Of a DNA stretch of 64,000 bases, positions 1 to 14,100 are shown piece after piece. The position numbers and the translations under genes were made by a program. Where the stretch lies: assembly GCA_963070105.1 (NCBI GenBank), contig OY718808.1, positions 10,100,898 to 10,164,897 on the forward strand, given 5' to 3'. Within the stretch, counting starts at the first letter, position 1. Every line of letters begins with the position of its first letter. Origin of the DNA: Litomosoides sigmodontis (taxonomy: Eukaryota; Nematoda; Chromadorea; Rhabditida; Onchocercidae). The notes under the pieces are model-generated. The model did not search any database and was not told the DNA's origin. It saw only the letters and a list, made by a program, of their open reading frames with translations.

Positions 1-252
1 GTATCCCTGCAATTTCTAGGATGGACGCAGAAGAAACCTTAACCTCCCACGCCAGCGTCTGCTGTGGGAAAGAAAACCATTTATTTTCAAAAAGGTCAGT
101 GAAAATATTTCACATGCGGAAGTCACCGTAGTGAAGCATAATAAGGAGGCACGCACTGCAAATCGAGTGAGGATTATCAAACAAGTGTTTTGCCTTGCTT
201 CTGCTTTTTTGATATTCGAGGTAATTTTTCTGAGTTGAGTAGTTTGCGACAT
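1..252 (-). CDS. N-terminal exons of an unidentified gene running off the left edge
   Basis: Two exons can be read on the minus strand. Exon 1 (127-252) starts at an ATG and encodes 42 residues, beginning MSQTTQLRKITSNIKKAEAR, with a hydrophobic stretch near its end. It ends at a GT donor in phase 0. A 65-bp intron ends in a good pyrimidine-rich acceptor (tttctttcccacag), and exon 2 stays open from position 61 to the window edge, starting QTLAWEVKVSSASILEIAG. A basic N-terminus followed by a hydrophobic segment could be a targeting or anchor sequence. I do not recognise the family, and the rest of the gene is outside the window. Confidence 0.4.
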
Positions 253-470
253 CGTAAATTTCTCCTTAAATATATAGCCTTTTCAAAATTTACGAATATT
301 TACAAAGAGTGTGTGATAAAAAGAAGAAAATTTTCACTAAGAAAGTGTGCAATAAAATAAGGCATGAATTTCTCAGTTTAAGAGTGAAGGTACTTTTGTA
401 ATTTAGATTGCGTCAGATACCTTTGTCATGCGAATCAATATATTTGTTTGACTTTTGAACCAAATTCAGG

Positions 471-803
471 TGGAGTGAGATGGAATGTGCATAATTTGCG
501 AATTAAAGAGCATTCATCAAATTCCCATGCAGAAACTTTGCTTCAGTTTCCTAAGGCCAAGGACGTCGAAAGTAGTACGCGGTCATTATCTTTTTGTGCT
601 GCACTTCGTGATTTGCAAATGCAAAACTTTGATGCTCCTCAAACTCTTCCACTAGTTCATTCTATGAACTTATCAACAAATATTTCAACCACTTCGCTTC
701 CGCTGGAGGATTTGCAAAACTCAGCAAGCATCAAGTTTTACATTCTATCGCCGGCAAAACCAGATATTTTAAAAGAGATAATTGACAAACTGGGAAATTT
801 TTA
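471..803 (+). CDS. Possible terminal exon, unknown protein
   Basis: After an acceptor-like ttcag at 466-470 there is an open frame of about 110 residues to a TAG at 801-803. It is rich in Ser, Leu and Thr and ends in SPAKPDILKEIIDKLGNF. Composition is protein-like, but no upstream exon with a start codon was found and no family is recognised. It could also be a chance open frame. Confidence 0.22.
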
Positions 804-1190
804 GAGCACAGTTTAGGATCTTTCTAAAGTTTCATTTTAATGCTTAACGGGAAATGAAATACTCAAAATATCGTACGTTGACATGTTACATTGTTCTATG
901 GCATGTTTTCTACAGGAATTAAAAGTTTTTTTAACTCTACCGCTAAGTGTAAGTTCGCAAAGGTAATACTACTATTGAAAAAGTGCTATATGCATGTATA
1001 ACAAAAGTTGAAAAAATTTCAGTTCTGTTATTCTGTTAGTAGCGATAATACGTTCGAATACAAAAGCTATTATCATTTCGATTCAGAGTTTTTTGGTCTG
1101 TTTTCTTAATTTTTATTATTGGTATTTTGTATACATCAATATTTAACTTTTTAATCTATACGAATTCCTTAAAATTACCCCTTTTTGCAG

Positions 1191-1607
1191 CGAACTCGGC
1201 TGATTTCTCGACGATGCTGCCATTATCGCCTGAAGCGCTGTTTGGTCAAGATATATCGCCGAAAGTACTGTTTAAAAGTATAATTTTAGAAGATTTGTTT
1301 TCCTTCACAAACCAGATATTGCCATTGTTTTCTCTTAATTTTTTTAGTTTCTCTCCTAAAAATGAATGGAAAAGAAACGTGGTACCAAAGGTAGGTAATC
1401 AACCGTCAAGTGATCCTTTCTGGTGCAGCCGTTGCTAACCCAGCAATCTTCGAAATCCAGGCAAATCTTAAGTTTTCAATTAGTTCTTGCTGCAATGTTC
1501 AAGACACTGATGACGAATCAATAGATCATTACGGTCTCTTTGATGGATATTCAGTTTGTTTTGGGAAAATTCTCATTACAGAAAAATATCATCCGGGGCT
1601 GCTTTAA
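1191..1607 (+). CDS. Two possible exons of an unidentified gene
   Basis: An acceptor (ctttttgcag, ending 1190) opens an exon at 1191-1390 that closes at a strong donor (AAG|gtaggt) in phase 0. Joining it to the acceptor ending at 1460 removes a 70-bp intron and continues in frame to a TAA at 1605-1607. The first exon contains MLPLSPEALFGQDISPK and the second FSISSCCNVQDTDDESIDHY. A nearer acceptor at 1428 also keeps phase but would need a 38-bp intron. The start was not found and the family is unknown. It may belong with the open frame at 471-803, but the linking splice is not clear. Confidence 0.33.
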
Positions 1608-1609
1608 AT

Positions 1610-4600
1610 TACCTGAAGCGAAATTTGATTTTCTGTACAAATGAAACATCGACTTATACCTTAATACTCAACCTTCGCTTTATAAACTGAGTTCTATAAA
1701 ATTCAGATTGCTTCGAATTCTTAGACTTGGTAATGAAGTTTAAAGTATCTAATTTCCCACTAGTTTTAATCGATTTGGAAAACTAAGGATGTTGGATTAA
1801 ATTCATTCCGATGGAAATAAATATTTGATGATATCATGAATGATGTGTGACTTGCTAAACCCAAAATTATCCATTTCATCTTAGCAGTTGATTGGTCAGT
1901 TCATGCGCTTCAATTATAAAGCAAATTTCGCTTCGCTACTGCTACGCTATGCACTGCTCGTGCTTCCTCGCCCTATCGTTGGATTTGTTGATTTATAATA
2001 TTCGTCTGAGTTTTCACATAGGTCTTAGCAGCAGCCGCTTTTCTTCTTCTGTCAGTCCTAATATAAATATAACTGCGTGTATTACTTACTTGTTGCAATA
2101 AATCTGTGTTCATGATTTCTTTTCCTTGGTCAGCAATAAAATGACAAAATTGCCAGTGCAGTGTCGGTACAAATGTGTCGTAGGAATATGTCAGCGATCC
2201 TACTGGCAAGGCAAGTGCATTTCGATTGCGCGGAACACACGTGACGGATAAATAAGTAAACATTCACATTGCTGTGAGTGCGTGAAGAAGGACTGCGTCC
2301 ACCATTGCGGCGGAGAATTTGTAATTCAATATTCACCAAATTATTATAAGAGAGAAACATTTATTTGGGAGTTTTGCATCAATCTTCTTCTACAATCGTA
2401 GTCATATGAACATAATTGTCGGGAAAGCTTAACGGAAAGAAACTTAACGGAAATTATAAAGATCAATGAGATTTCGCCACTTAATCACCGTAAGACAGGC
2501 TGTTACATCTGTATATCGTGTATCTTGCAATCGGTTTCCATCCATAACTTCTGGAATACGACTGCTCACGTCATGTCGTATGCAAGCCTTTTTGGTAGTT
2601 TTTTATAAGACTAATTTCACAAGACTGTGAGCCAGCCAGCCCTTCTCCTCCCCTGCTAACAAAGCGACATTAAGCTCACATAATTTCTGACCTGCTTAAC
2701 CTCAACCATAAATCCTTTGTGCTTGCATACCACCGCACAATCCTAATCCACCATAATTTCGTCAGTTGAATGTAACAAGCTTACTTAACCATCACTGTGT
2801 GTTGCAGCTTACTCCTTATCGTAAGCTTGAACACCTCCACACACGACGTATGTATATGTACCGATGAAAGTGACTTAACCAGAGGAATCCCTTTTTTGCT
2901 TTACCCATTCATTACGCAATCCTTACTCATTCATTACTCACTGATCCTTGTTTGTCCTTTTTTGGTGGAAGCTATTGCAACACTTTCGCAATCGCATCGC
3001 AACTGCTCCTTTCGGGAGAAGCAACCGATTGCGTCCTCTTCTTCTTACAGCAACCGCTTGCTACTTGCACTGAATTCTCAACCCACAATTACTGTTCCTT
3101 TGCTATTTAAGCAATCAATTCCCAATAATAAGTATTGTTGTGCGTCTACAAACCACACAAATAACCACACCCAAACAGACATTCACAACAATAATTGCAT
3201 GTCAGTTAAGTTAATTGACTTTTGCAATAATTACTGACCAGTATGTGATTTGGTAATAATGTTTTAACCTTCACATTTAAATTTGGCGATAAGGAAGAGA
3301 AGCAAGAAACACACATATATATTCGTGTACTGCTGGTGGAGCTTTCTAATTTTAAATTTAACGAAGAATTTGCGGCGTGATTTCGTAGAAATAAGCGAGG
3401 AATAGATTGTGAACCTCCAGTTCCTGCTAAATTATTTTATAAAGCGTGTGAGGGACTTTGCAGATCATTTCGCGAAATGAAATTAGATTAGGTTGATACA
3501 AGATGACCGGGATATGTACGAAACGCAAGAATAGGAACATAAACCGCTGGTTTAGTCTTAAAGCATAAAAGCTCTCCATTATGATATATCGGGGGTTTCT
3601 CATGCGAAAGTTATCGAGCAATGCAGTTCATGAATAACAAAGTCGTCATCCTAATCCAGGAAAATCTCCGTGTGATGCGAGCGCTGCGCTACTGCCTTTA
3701 TCATTTTTGAAGGTTCCCTGCATGGGATTGGGATAAATCTTTCGTTTCATACTTCATCCCCTGCTCTTCGATCAAAGAAAATTTGCTTTCTTCAAAGACA
3801 AAACCCGTGCCTACGAAGTGCTGCTTCATCAACTGTCCACCGTCAATCGTTTTATAACAATGAAATAACGCAAAAAAAAGGGACTACGCCTTGATGATTT
3901 CATTTCCAATCTAATTTCTGCTTCTCAAAGCACTCTCTCTCCTCTTCCATAAGTTGGAGAATTTTAGACTAGCATGTTCTTATTTTGATTGGAATTGAAA
4001 CCATATTTAGGAGTTCACAATCAATTACTGAAACTTTAAAATTTATGGGCAGATTTTTAGTGCGTAGATGCTTAATAATGATGAATTGAGAAGGTAATTG
4101 CAAGTTGAATATGATAATACCTGTTTTAATAATTGGTCGTAAGAAACCGGACGGTTCTTTTAGTACTTTTGGACATCGGACATTGTCTATCCGTTCGTAC
4201 TCTAATACAATAATCCTTTTCGCGGTTCCATTTTTCGTCAATGAGAACAGAATTTGTGGATGTCGTCAAGGTTATAAACGAGTGCAACTGACAAATGCTG
4301 AGGAACAGTACGGGAGGCGTCCAATTTCCGGTTAATTCTTCCATTGTCGCCGCTGATGAAAGTCCACTCCACGTGATAAGTTAATAGCTATCGAAATTGA
4401 TATCAATTAACTGAAATTATTTCTAAACATAAGTTCGTTCAGACAAAACCCTACTCTCTCGTAAAATATCACTTGTCGAGAAACCCGAAGTCTAACAGAA
4501 AATACAATACGTTTACTGTATGTAAATACTGTATGTAATATGCTTACCTAAGTTTCCATTTAAATGTAATTCATTCATCCATCATCACATATCGTATCCT

Positions 4601-5810
4601 CCCCACCCCCAAATGCTAGTTACTCAGTGATGTAATGTGCCCATTCAGCCGAACTGTTCCCCACGTTTGCCACCAATCCGTGTTGACGTCGACCAATCAC
4701 TCAGTGTCCGCAACCCGCCCCTCTCTGTCAACTATGTATGTATATGTATGTTCCAAAAGGGTGACATTCTTCCAGGGAGATCGGGCAAGGGATTCTCACT
4801 GAGGGGAGTCGTCTGAAGGACGGTGGTGGGTGCTGCTGTTATGGATAATTATACTGTATTCTCGCCGTTGCTTATCCACTGCTGTAACGGATAATTATTC
4901 ACACTAAGCTTCCACTACACTCACAAGCATCAACCAACCCAAACAAATTTCTCCAAGGAACATTCACAACATCACTAGCACGTCTCCTTGATGGATAAGT
5001 GAAGTGCTTTAAAAAAAGCTTTAAAGTAAGTTCGGAATATTTCATGGAATTTTCGAGAGTGTGAAGATTACGTTTAAGATGAAATTAGTGAAGGGATAAA
5101 GATGAAAAGTGAGATGGAAGAATGCAAAAATACTGGAAAGCTAGAATATCCGTCCGTCATTACTATTTCCGTACTTATTTCAACCAATGAGAAACGGGGA
5201 ACTTTGATGACTGCAAGAACTTAAAAAGTAGCGGTCAGTATCGGTAACGACAGTTAAATAAATGCTAGTTCAATTTGTTGAAAGCTCAAGTGTTGAAAAT
5301 GAAAGCAAACTTGAAAATTAGAACAGTTACAAAAATTTGACAAATTTTCTTGCTGCGATTTAATGCTTCATCCGAAAAGCTTTAATAAAAATGGAGCCTG
5401 TCATTAATATGTTAGAGTGTGCTGGAATTTCACTGAAAGAACAACTCTTTGGAGTCAATATTTTCGAGGAATCACAGTTACAAATTGGATGGATCGTTTA
5501 TCTGTTCACGAAAGGTTGTTCGATTGCACTGCGTAATTAGGTTTACTGGGCATCGAATACATGGAAAATGTTTGAAGTTTTATATCTCAAATATCCGTTT
5601 TATCAGAATTTACAAAATAGTGGAAAAAAACTATCAATCAGGTAAAAGAAATGAAAGCAACAGTCGAGAAGGGGTAAAAAGAGAAATATTTATGTTGGTA
5701 TTTTTGTTGGAAGGAAGGAGCGGCTTCTTGTTAGCAATATAAATATGAATATTTATGTCAGTGATAGTGGCGGTGATGGTAATGTGAAGGGAAAGATCGC
5801 TTTAATATTC
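1610..5810. other. No supported gene
   Basis: I see only short open frames without convincing splice sites or recognisable proteins on either strand. The longest, on the plus strand at 2797-3237, is rich in Ser, Asn and Thr and looks like chance. The sequence is AT-rich and non-repetitive apart from short runs. Confidence 0.5.
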
Positions 5811-5812
5811 GC

Positions 5813-6584
5813 ATGAATTGTCCGTCGATGTCAGCTCATCAACCAACCGATGGCAAACAAATCCGCTTCAGCGGCATTATCGAATACGAGCGGAGCGGAG
5901 ACGGAAGAACGAAGGTGAGAGAGGAGAGGCACACTGTGAGTGGAACAGTCAACAAAAATTCAACAATTAATACAAATGAGGTAATTTTATCGAAATAATT
6001 CTTGTGCTCTTTTTTTTTGTCGGATCTAATCGTTATTTATTAGTAATTGGAAATAACATATCAGCAGTACAAGTACGATTGCTTGAAGTGTGAATAGACC
6101 TAAAATACCAATTACTGTCTTGACACAAGTATATGCAATTTTTTGATCTTAATATTTTGAATTAAATTTAGTACTATGCTTATTATTGAAAAGAACAATT
6201 TGAATTAATCGAATTTTCAATAGAATTGGGATGATTATATGGAAGATCAGTGGATGATTTCCAGAGAATATCCATTTGTTTTATTTTTGATGTAAAAAGG
6301 ACTGCAGAGAATTAAATTTGGACGCGTCGAGCACGGATAATGGTGCAAACAAAGGAGCGCTACTCATTGCACCCCAATCGTCTACCATTGCCGCTCCAAT
6401 TGCTTGATGAAAAGCGAGGTGGGTGGTTGGCAGTAGCATTTGCATAATATGAGAAATTAGACTGTCAAGGAGGATGAAGGACGAAATAAGACAATTGACC
6501 GGCAACCGCTAAATTTCGCTCGCGACGATTGGTCGGACAGAAGAAAGGGGTGGAAGGAAGGAATGAAAAACAGAGACACTACTG
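5813..6584 (+). CDS. Possible first two exons of an unidentified gene
   Basis: An ATG at 5813 opens 34 codons ending exactly at a strong donor (ACGAAG|gtgaga, exon 5813-5914), phase 0. The encoded peptide is hydrophilic (GKQIRFSGIIEYERSGDG). A compatible second exon runs from about 6470 (after tgtcaag) to a gtaaat donor near 6584. It is strongly charged (RDDWSDRRKGWKEGMK). Both stretches look coding by composition, but no further exon, stop or family could be assigned. Confidence 0.27.
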
Positions 6585-6589
6585 GTAAA

Positions 6590-8180
6590 TTTGACGAAGC
6601 TGGTCGCATGAAAAGGACGAGAGTGTGAAAGAGAAAAGGGAAAAATTTTAAAAGATGGGCGACTACCCAAAAATCCAAAAAAGTTGGAGTTCCGACCTTC
6701 CGTTTAGCAAACGAATATGATGAACATCTCTTCTAATAATAGGATAAACAAAATTAGATGAGAAAAAGAGGATTTACGATTGTCGTAAATCGCTCCGCCG
6801 TTCTCTCCTTCAAGAAACAGCTTACACAATAAACGAATAAATGAAATAATAGGAAGGATCAAGCGCTGTAACTGAGTAGTGAGTGTACGGCGAGGAACCC
6901 CATGTTATATGAATAAATTCACACTCCTCACTCCAGCAATTCTCGGACCATTTGCCCCCAAGGGTCCAATAAATAACAGTATGAGAGGATAAAGATGAGA
7001 AAAAAAGGAAGTAATCCAAGCGGCTGTTCGCTCCAGCTATATTGTCCTGCATTCTAATTTATCTAAAAAGTCCCACTGGATAAATGGAAGCAAACACGGT
7101 CACCATCGAATGCATCATTTATTCACTGGAAAATGCACGTACGGACATTATAATGACAACTTTGTCAATAATATATCAGTTGCTGCTTAAGCACGGAATT
7201 ATCGAACTCAGAAAACAAGATCTTCATTGTCCCCACAGCTTCAAGTCTTTACCCTTTTATTATCTAGTGCTTTATTTATCTGCAATTCCTGTAACTCAGC
7301 TGAGAAAAACGAACAGATCATTTCCTTGTTCGTTCACTCTTTTGCTGACTCTTGATAGCCTATCAAAAAGTATCATTTATTAATCAACGCTTATTTTCAC
7401 CTCAAAAGGTTCATGGAAAGTATAAAAATAACAAATAAAAGTTGTGTGCAACAAACATATTTCAAAAAGCAAATAATTTCGCTTTTTGTTTGATACTTGA
7501 ATACTCTTTTCTTGTTTTCATATCAAAACATACAAATGTGTAACAATAGTTCCCACGTATCATGACCAATCCCTTATTGCCATTGAAACGCTACTTCGTC
7601 GGTAACAATTCCATGAAAAAAAAACAATTCAATTTCATGATTTAAACGTCCACAATCGTGATTTGAGTGCTTTAATGAACAAATATATCTAGCAGGACAA
7701 TAGAACACTTCAATTTTTCGAAATCTGGGGCAAATTTTGGAGCGCGTAACCTCAATTTTTGTGCTTAAATCACAAGTTAGAGCTGATTTTCTAACATACC
7801 GAAGCAGATAAGCGGAAACCCAGAAGCAAAAAGCTTACACATAAAAACGGTAAGCCAGTAAATCATCAGCAAGAGCTTTATCTAATACTTTCCTGAATTT
7901 GGTTCCGAAAGTAAGAATTTGAATGCTACACGTCACTGAATCAGCTATAACGCAGTGGTTCAAATTTGAGATACACCAATCGACATGTCCCTCTCAACAA
8001 AAACGCGCTCGCTTTTTATTAAATTCCTATTTCTACGACGTATGTAATAGTTACTTTTGCAAATGAGACGAGACACACAACGTTGTGAATTTAGTTATTA
8101 AAAGATTGTACGTGATAAAATGCAAAAATCTGATAAATGATAAACGCAAAAAAAATGCAAGTGATTAAAAATATTAAAAG
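6590..8180. other. Intergenic, 3' flank of MMS19
   Basis: No supported gene is visible. A possible poly(A) signal for the minus-strand MMS19 gene (AATAAA read on the minus strand) lies at 8015-8020, about 165 bp beyond its stop codon. Confidence 0.4.
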
Positions 8181-8181
8181 C

Positions 8182-11100
8182 TCACCACAAATTCCTGACA
8201 TTTGCAACTGTTGTTCGGACGATTCGCTTCTGAGATCCAGATGTTTTAGTTAAACTTCGAACAATGGAACCGTAGAATGGAAGTAATGCCGCAGAAGACC
8301 ATCGCTGTGCCACCAGCTGTAAACATTCCAGTGCTGCTATATGGACTATCTGCAAAAAGAAAAATAAGATTTTGACTTAAATTTATTGAAATCAATACTC
8401 AATATATGTCTAATAAGGATTCACAGAGTTCCTTGCTGTGTTATTATAAGAATATTTTGAGATGCTAATGTTTTTCGAAAGAAATTTGATAGCAAACAAA
8501 CCATATCTTTGCTATTCTCCAAGCAATGTTGCAGCCGTGGTAAAACTTTCAACAAGAGATCATGTCCAAGCTGCTCAGCCGTTGCATTCTTCAGTAATGC
8601 TGCCAAACTAGAAATGATCTGTTCCTCCAAATCCAGATTCAACGCTGATGTATCCAGAGCAGCACAAAGTATAGGCAACAACTGAAAATGGAATAACCTT
8701 TGAATTTCATCCCTAATGATAAATAATTGTTAAAACAGATTTTCAAATACTGGCTACCCTTATCTCTAATAACATCCTGGAAGCTGACTAAGTTTGGGGA
8801 AAGTTAATGGACTCTTTTACCTCTACATATTTTTCATTCATGACAGCTGTTGATGATGCGGCAAGCGCAAAGAGTGGCGATAATAATGGAAGTAAAACAA
8901 TCCGTCTGTTTTGGAATTCTGAAGATTTTGCAATATTTTCTAAACAAGATTATTCGTAGAAAAACAATTATGATCTTTTTTACCGTAAGCCGACTAAGTT
9001 ACCATTTAATTTTATGACATAATAAAAATTCCAATCGTCAGTGTAAGGACAGATCAAGGTAATGATTTCACTGGCTCCTTCATCTCACCTTTCTTTGCAT
9101 TTATATCTATCTGGCACCCCAGATACGAACTATTCAATATTTCTCCGCCACAAGCTTAGTAGAATAATACACTTGCTTGGAGTGTATACAAATGGGGAAT
9201 GTAGGTTTATGAAATGTTACCATCACCAATCACAACTATTTCACGTTATCAGAATGTTAAGTGACAAACGACTAATAAATGCTTTAGCTACAAACGTGGT
9301 AGAGGTTTTACAAAATATTAAAAGTAATTTAATATGACCAAGGAATCTTCAAAGTTATTCGACTGCTGTACAAATTAAACAAGGAGATATCACAACTCAC
9401 ATTTAAACTTTGGTCATATAAAAAGTTTATTACCTTTGCTTAAATCATTGAAATAATTGACATAGATAGGAACCAATTGACAAAATATTCTTTGTCTCCA
9501 TAAGAATGTTGTTCGATATTTGCATTTGGTTGGATCAGAGTAGCAAGCATCGAAAATTAACATATCTATCAATGCATCTGTCAATGCAGTGATGTGTTCT
9601 GAATGGAAGTACTGAACAAGATCTCGAAGAAGCTGCAACAGTAAAAGCCTATTTTCGCCACTGTCGCATTGAGCTATTTTCCTTTTACACATTCTTTAAA
9701 ACTCCTCAAAAATTTAGAGGACGTCAATACCATTCATAAGCTCAATATTTAGCTGTTGCTAACAAAAATCACAATTAAAATGAACAAATATTACTGCGGC
9801 AAAGTAAGTAGATCCTTCAGGACGATCAATCAGAAGAAGCGCAGCACAAAGCCTAGCCTTGCATTTGAAACTGTCCAAAAATTTAAAGCTCTCTCGCATT
9901 TTTTCAACATGGTTAAGCGTTTGTGCATAATTTGGCGATTTGTTGACTAAAGCTGCCATAATCAATGATTTAAACCAGATGAAATTATGATTTACAGAAG
10001 TTAATTGTGTCAACAAGTTCAGAAGTTCATCGTTGTACTGAAATCAGAAAATCTTGTTAAACCTATAAATACTCATTTTAAATGACGCAATAACTTTTTG
10101 ATTTTTCAAAAGCTTAACAGAAAATACTGAGATCAATTCTCACCGGCGACTGGATAATATATAAATACAATCCCGGCAATAAGTGCGAACAATTTTCCAG
10201 CTTTTTCCGGATCAAACAAAGGCCTTTAAAATGTGTTCTGAAATTGTGCGGCAATACTTTTTAAGGTACAAAAAATGTTGGCAAAATAACTAATCAATAC
10301 CAAAAAAACGATAGAATAATTTATCTTCTAACAATGCTCAAACGGTTGCCAAAAGAGCAAAACTACATGTCAAATATCGGTACTGTACAACGATAATCTC
10401 CAGGAAACGTTAAGCATGAAATTCTTGCCAGTCTGTTGATTGCAATGTTTGAAATGATTCTAATACGATAATAAGGGGAGTATAGAGATTAAAAACGTTA
10501 CCGCTCATCAATTATTAGCCCCATTTGCTGCAGAAATTCCGAATGCACTTCTATATTTTGCGTTGATCTCTCACATATTGTAAAAAAACAAGTCAGACTC
10601 TGTTTCAACAATGCTTCTAGTAATACCACACTCCCTAACTTGTTACTTTTGAATATTTCGAGAAACATTTCTCGAAAGTCATCAGTACAGGCTGAAAATG
10701 CGATATCTCCTGCCAAAGACAAATTGACAAAGAAAAAAGCAAACGATCGCAAAAGCAGAAACCAACTGTAAACTACGAATTTTAAAATAACATGTTAGGC
10801 GAAATCAGAACACAACTAAAGGTGCTTTAAGAGCACAGCAATGTGTTGAAAAAAGTAAAAAAAAAAACTATTTTATACAAGTAAAACAACTATTCATCGA
10901 AATCCCTCGGCAAAATTTTAAAATTGTGATACGTCTTACTTGATGTTGATGGAAGTAAAGTTCCAAGATATGACAAAGCAAAATCAAGACTATCAATGTC
11001 ATGAATAAGAGACCAAACCAATGGGGTTATTTGAAATATTTCTAAAAAATCAAGAGGATCTTAAGATCTATTGCATGATTTAAAATAATCTACTGCAACT

Positions 11101-14100
11101 AAAAAACATGAACAAAATCCATGCTGGACAACTAGAAAATTTTTAAGAAATGATAAAGTATTCAACCAAAAAAATGATAAAACAAAACAAAAATTCAAAT
11201 AATCGAATTACAAAACCTTTCTTATTATTAATTTCGTCAACAAACAAGTCTCTCACAATAGTCCAGTTAGTTACCGCAAAAGTATGGACAAACAGCAAAC
11301 AGCTATTCCTGCAAAAAGCAAGAATTCATTTCTAATCACTTTGAAGCATGGAAGTATGCTTCGAATAAACCAACTTTAACCTTGATTTCTACTTTGTTGA
11401 CATAATTAAATAACAAATGCAGTAATTTTCATGCTATTCAAATTCCGTTGGCTATACTTTTGAGAATGCTAAACGTAAACGTATGCAAATGCAAAATAAA
11501 AGAAGGCAAAGAATGACGCACTACCTCAGCTCTTTATTCTGACTGCAAACACAATCGAAGCTTTTTCGCAGGAAAACTTTGCACTTCTCTAATAATTCAC
11601 TTGTATGTACTTTCAAGTTAATGCAAACCTGAAGCAAGTTGAATTTATGAAGCTCAATTTATTACGGCCTTCCTTGTGCAGCTGGGTGACAGTCATAAAG
11701 GTGACAGAAAACAATTTGCATAGACATCACAGTAACAATGGAAACAGAATTGTGAAGTGAATACCCTCAGTAATTTGTAACATACGAGCTGAGCGATTTC
11801 TCGATCATATTTGTTGAGCATTTCAAAAAGTGGAACATGATACTTCCGCAAGAGTGTAACTACAAATGCTTTTGCTATAATACAGAACATGGGAGCATTT
11901 TTATACGACATATGAAAAGGTGTTACTGAAAAAATTAGAGTTTTAAACCAATAATTTTAAAATAGAATGAAGCTGAAAAAAATTATGTATAACACTCAAA
12001 GGCTCATATCATTAAAATATATTTTGAAAAACGTACGCTGCTCAAAATCACCAGCTATATCAATCCAATGACATAAAAACACCATACTGATGTTAATCAT
12101 TTCAGATTTGTTATCACCACAGCCGGCGGAATCACCTGAATGTCATTTAACTCTATGTTAGTCATGAAATGCTTTTTGAAAAACAAAAAAAATATTAAAA
12201 AAATGAAATGCCAAAATCTTGAAGCTTGAAAAGGATTGAAAACAGTGACGACATAGAAAATAGGAAAGAACACCTTTGCACAGTAATAACAGCCATGAGA
12301 AAACGTTCTCAAAAACGATTTTGAAAGACGATTTACAATTGAGCAAAATTTCGAAGAATGCCAACATTCGACCCGTCAGACCCAACTCAGTTCGTAACAC
12401 AAACATTTCACTCTCTGCAAACAACAAATACATTAGCAAAACAGCAATAGCTAGTCAACTACGCTACACGGACTATTTAATGGAGTACATTAGCAGCACA
12501 TGGTAGCTCAAACAGAAATAAAACATAACTAAGCGATCTGTCATAGGTCGTTGATACTTTTAGAAACATCTAAGCTTCATCGTAGTTAGCTTCCCAAAAT
12601 GTTTACAAACTGCAATTTGAGAAAAATACAAAACCTTACTCTCAACAAATTCGCGGGATATACATTCAATTCGCTGTTCCTTATCCTGGAAATATGCTTA
12701 AGCTTTTTAGAACTTTTAAGGGAAAGTTAAACCTTACTGAATACCCAGTCTCCTTCAAACACATCTGTAAAGTCGGTACTTCAACTTTGCTTCCTTCAAA
12801 AGTTTTCAGCATTGCAGAAACAGCAGCGCTGATTGGTTCCGGGACATCATTGTCATTTATACTTTTCGGAAAATTGAATAAAATCGATCTAATGCCTGCG
12901 CACAATTGATCAATGTGACTAAGAAGTTTAGAGCACGGAAAGACTGTACACGCTTTAGCCTGCAAAACTAAGATTATTGATTAAAACTATAGAATAGGCT
13001 TTTGTTATAAAAGTGAATGGAAACTCAGGGCCTCAAAAAAATGTAAGCCATGCAAGCTCCCAGGAAATCAATACCTCCTTAATACAAAAAGGATAATGCA
13101 AATGGTTATAACCAATAAAACTTTAGAGTCATTCAGATTATCAGGTATTAGAATAACATCATACCAAAAGTGAACAAACTTCCAATTTTGTATTCGTCGA
13201 ATACTCACTATCTAGAAATTTTTCAATAACGAGTTCGAAAACGAATGGTGCAAAATCTTCATCAACAAGCAGACAACTTTCACAACCACTAACCAAGAGT
13301 TCTTTGGTAATTTCTGTTCGTTCCTTGGAGTTCTAAAACAGAAAAGCTTAATAAATCAGTAGTGGAAAAAATGAAATTATATTAGTAACACTGTGGTTAC
13401 AAAATGAATGTATAGCTGTAAATTGTGTGCGCTCCAACATTAATTAGCGTAATGCACAACATTATATTCATAGTTAACGGAAATAAAGTTAAAATAACGA
13501 AATCTAATAGTTTTATTGGAAGTCCAACTAACGTGGTTAAACTCAATAGGATAATAACAAGCGACAACATCAAACAGATCACTTGCATGAACGTCAAATA
13601 AACTTCTTGGAAAATCTCCTGAAATTGTGAGCTCATACGATATAAGTAAAAAAAGATTAACCGATAACAATGGCATAATTTTATCCCAACTGACCATTCG
13701 GCACCATATGTTACTCAAACAGCAGTACCGACATTTTTCGAAAATTAATCAACTTGAAGAAATAAATCGCTTCTTAGCAGCCACCTACCAGAATTAAAGT
13801 AATTACAGATAGTGCAAAAGAGACGAAAAATAAGGATGAGACATCGAGGATCTCGTTCTCCGGATACAGACGATATAAAATGGGAAACAAAGTATGCGTT
13901 TGTCGAGAGCTCTAGAAAAAAATCGCAATTCTCACATTCTGAGATTAGTGAAAAAGCGAGAGTATCCCTACCACATTACTTAACAAAAAAATGATTATTA
14001 TAGCGACTCCTGTTCTACATTGCTTAGAAATTTAAAATTAATGTTAAAAATGTTTGATGGACAATTTTCGTTTTCCGGAGGAATGCGACAATCCAGTAAC

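Noticed and set aside
13397..13636. Hydrophobic minus-strand frame resembling a membrane protein
   Set aside because: It overlaps MMS19 exon 6 in another frame; the MMS19 frame has the conserved CYYPIEF motif.
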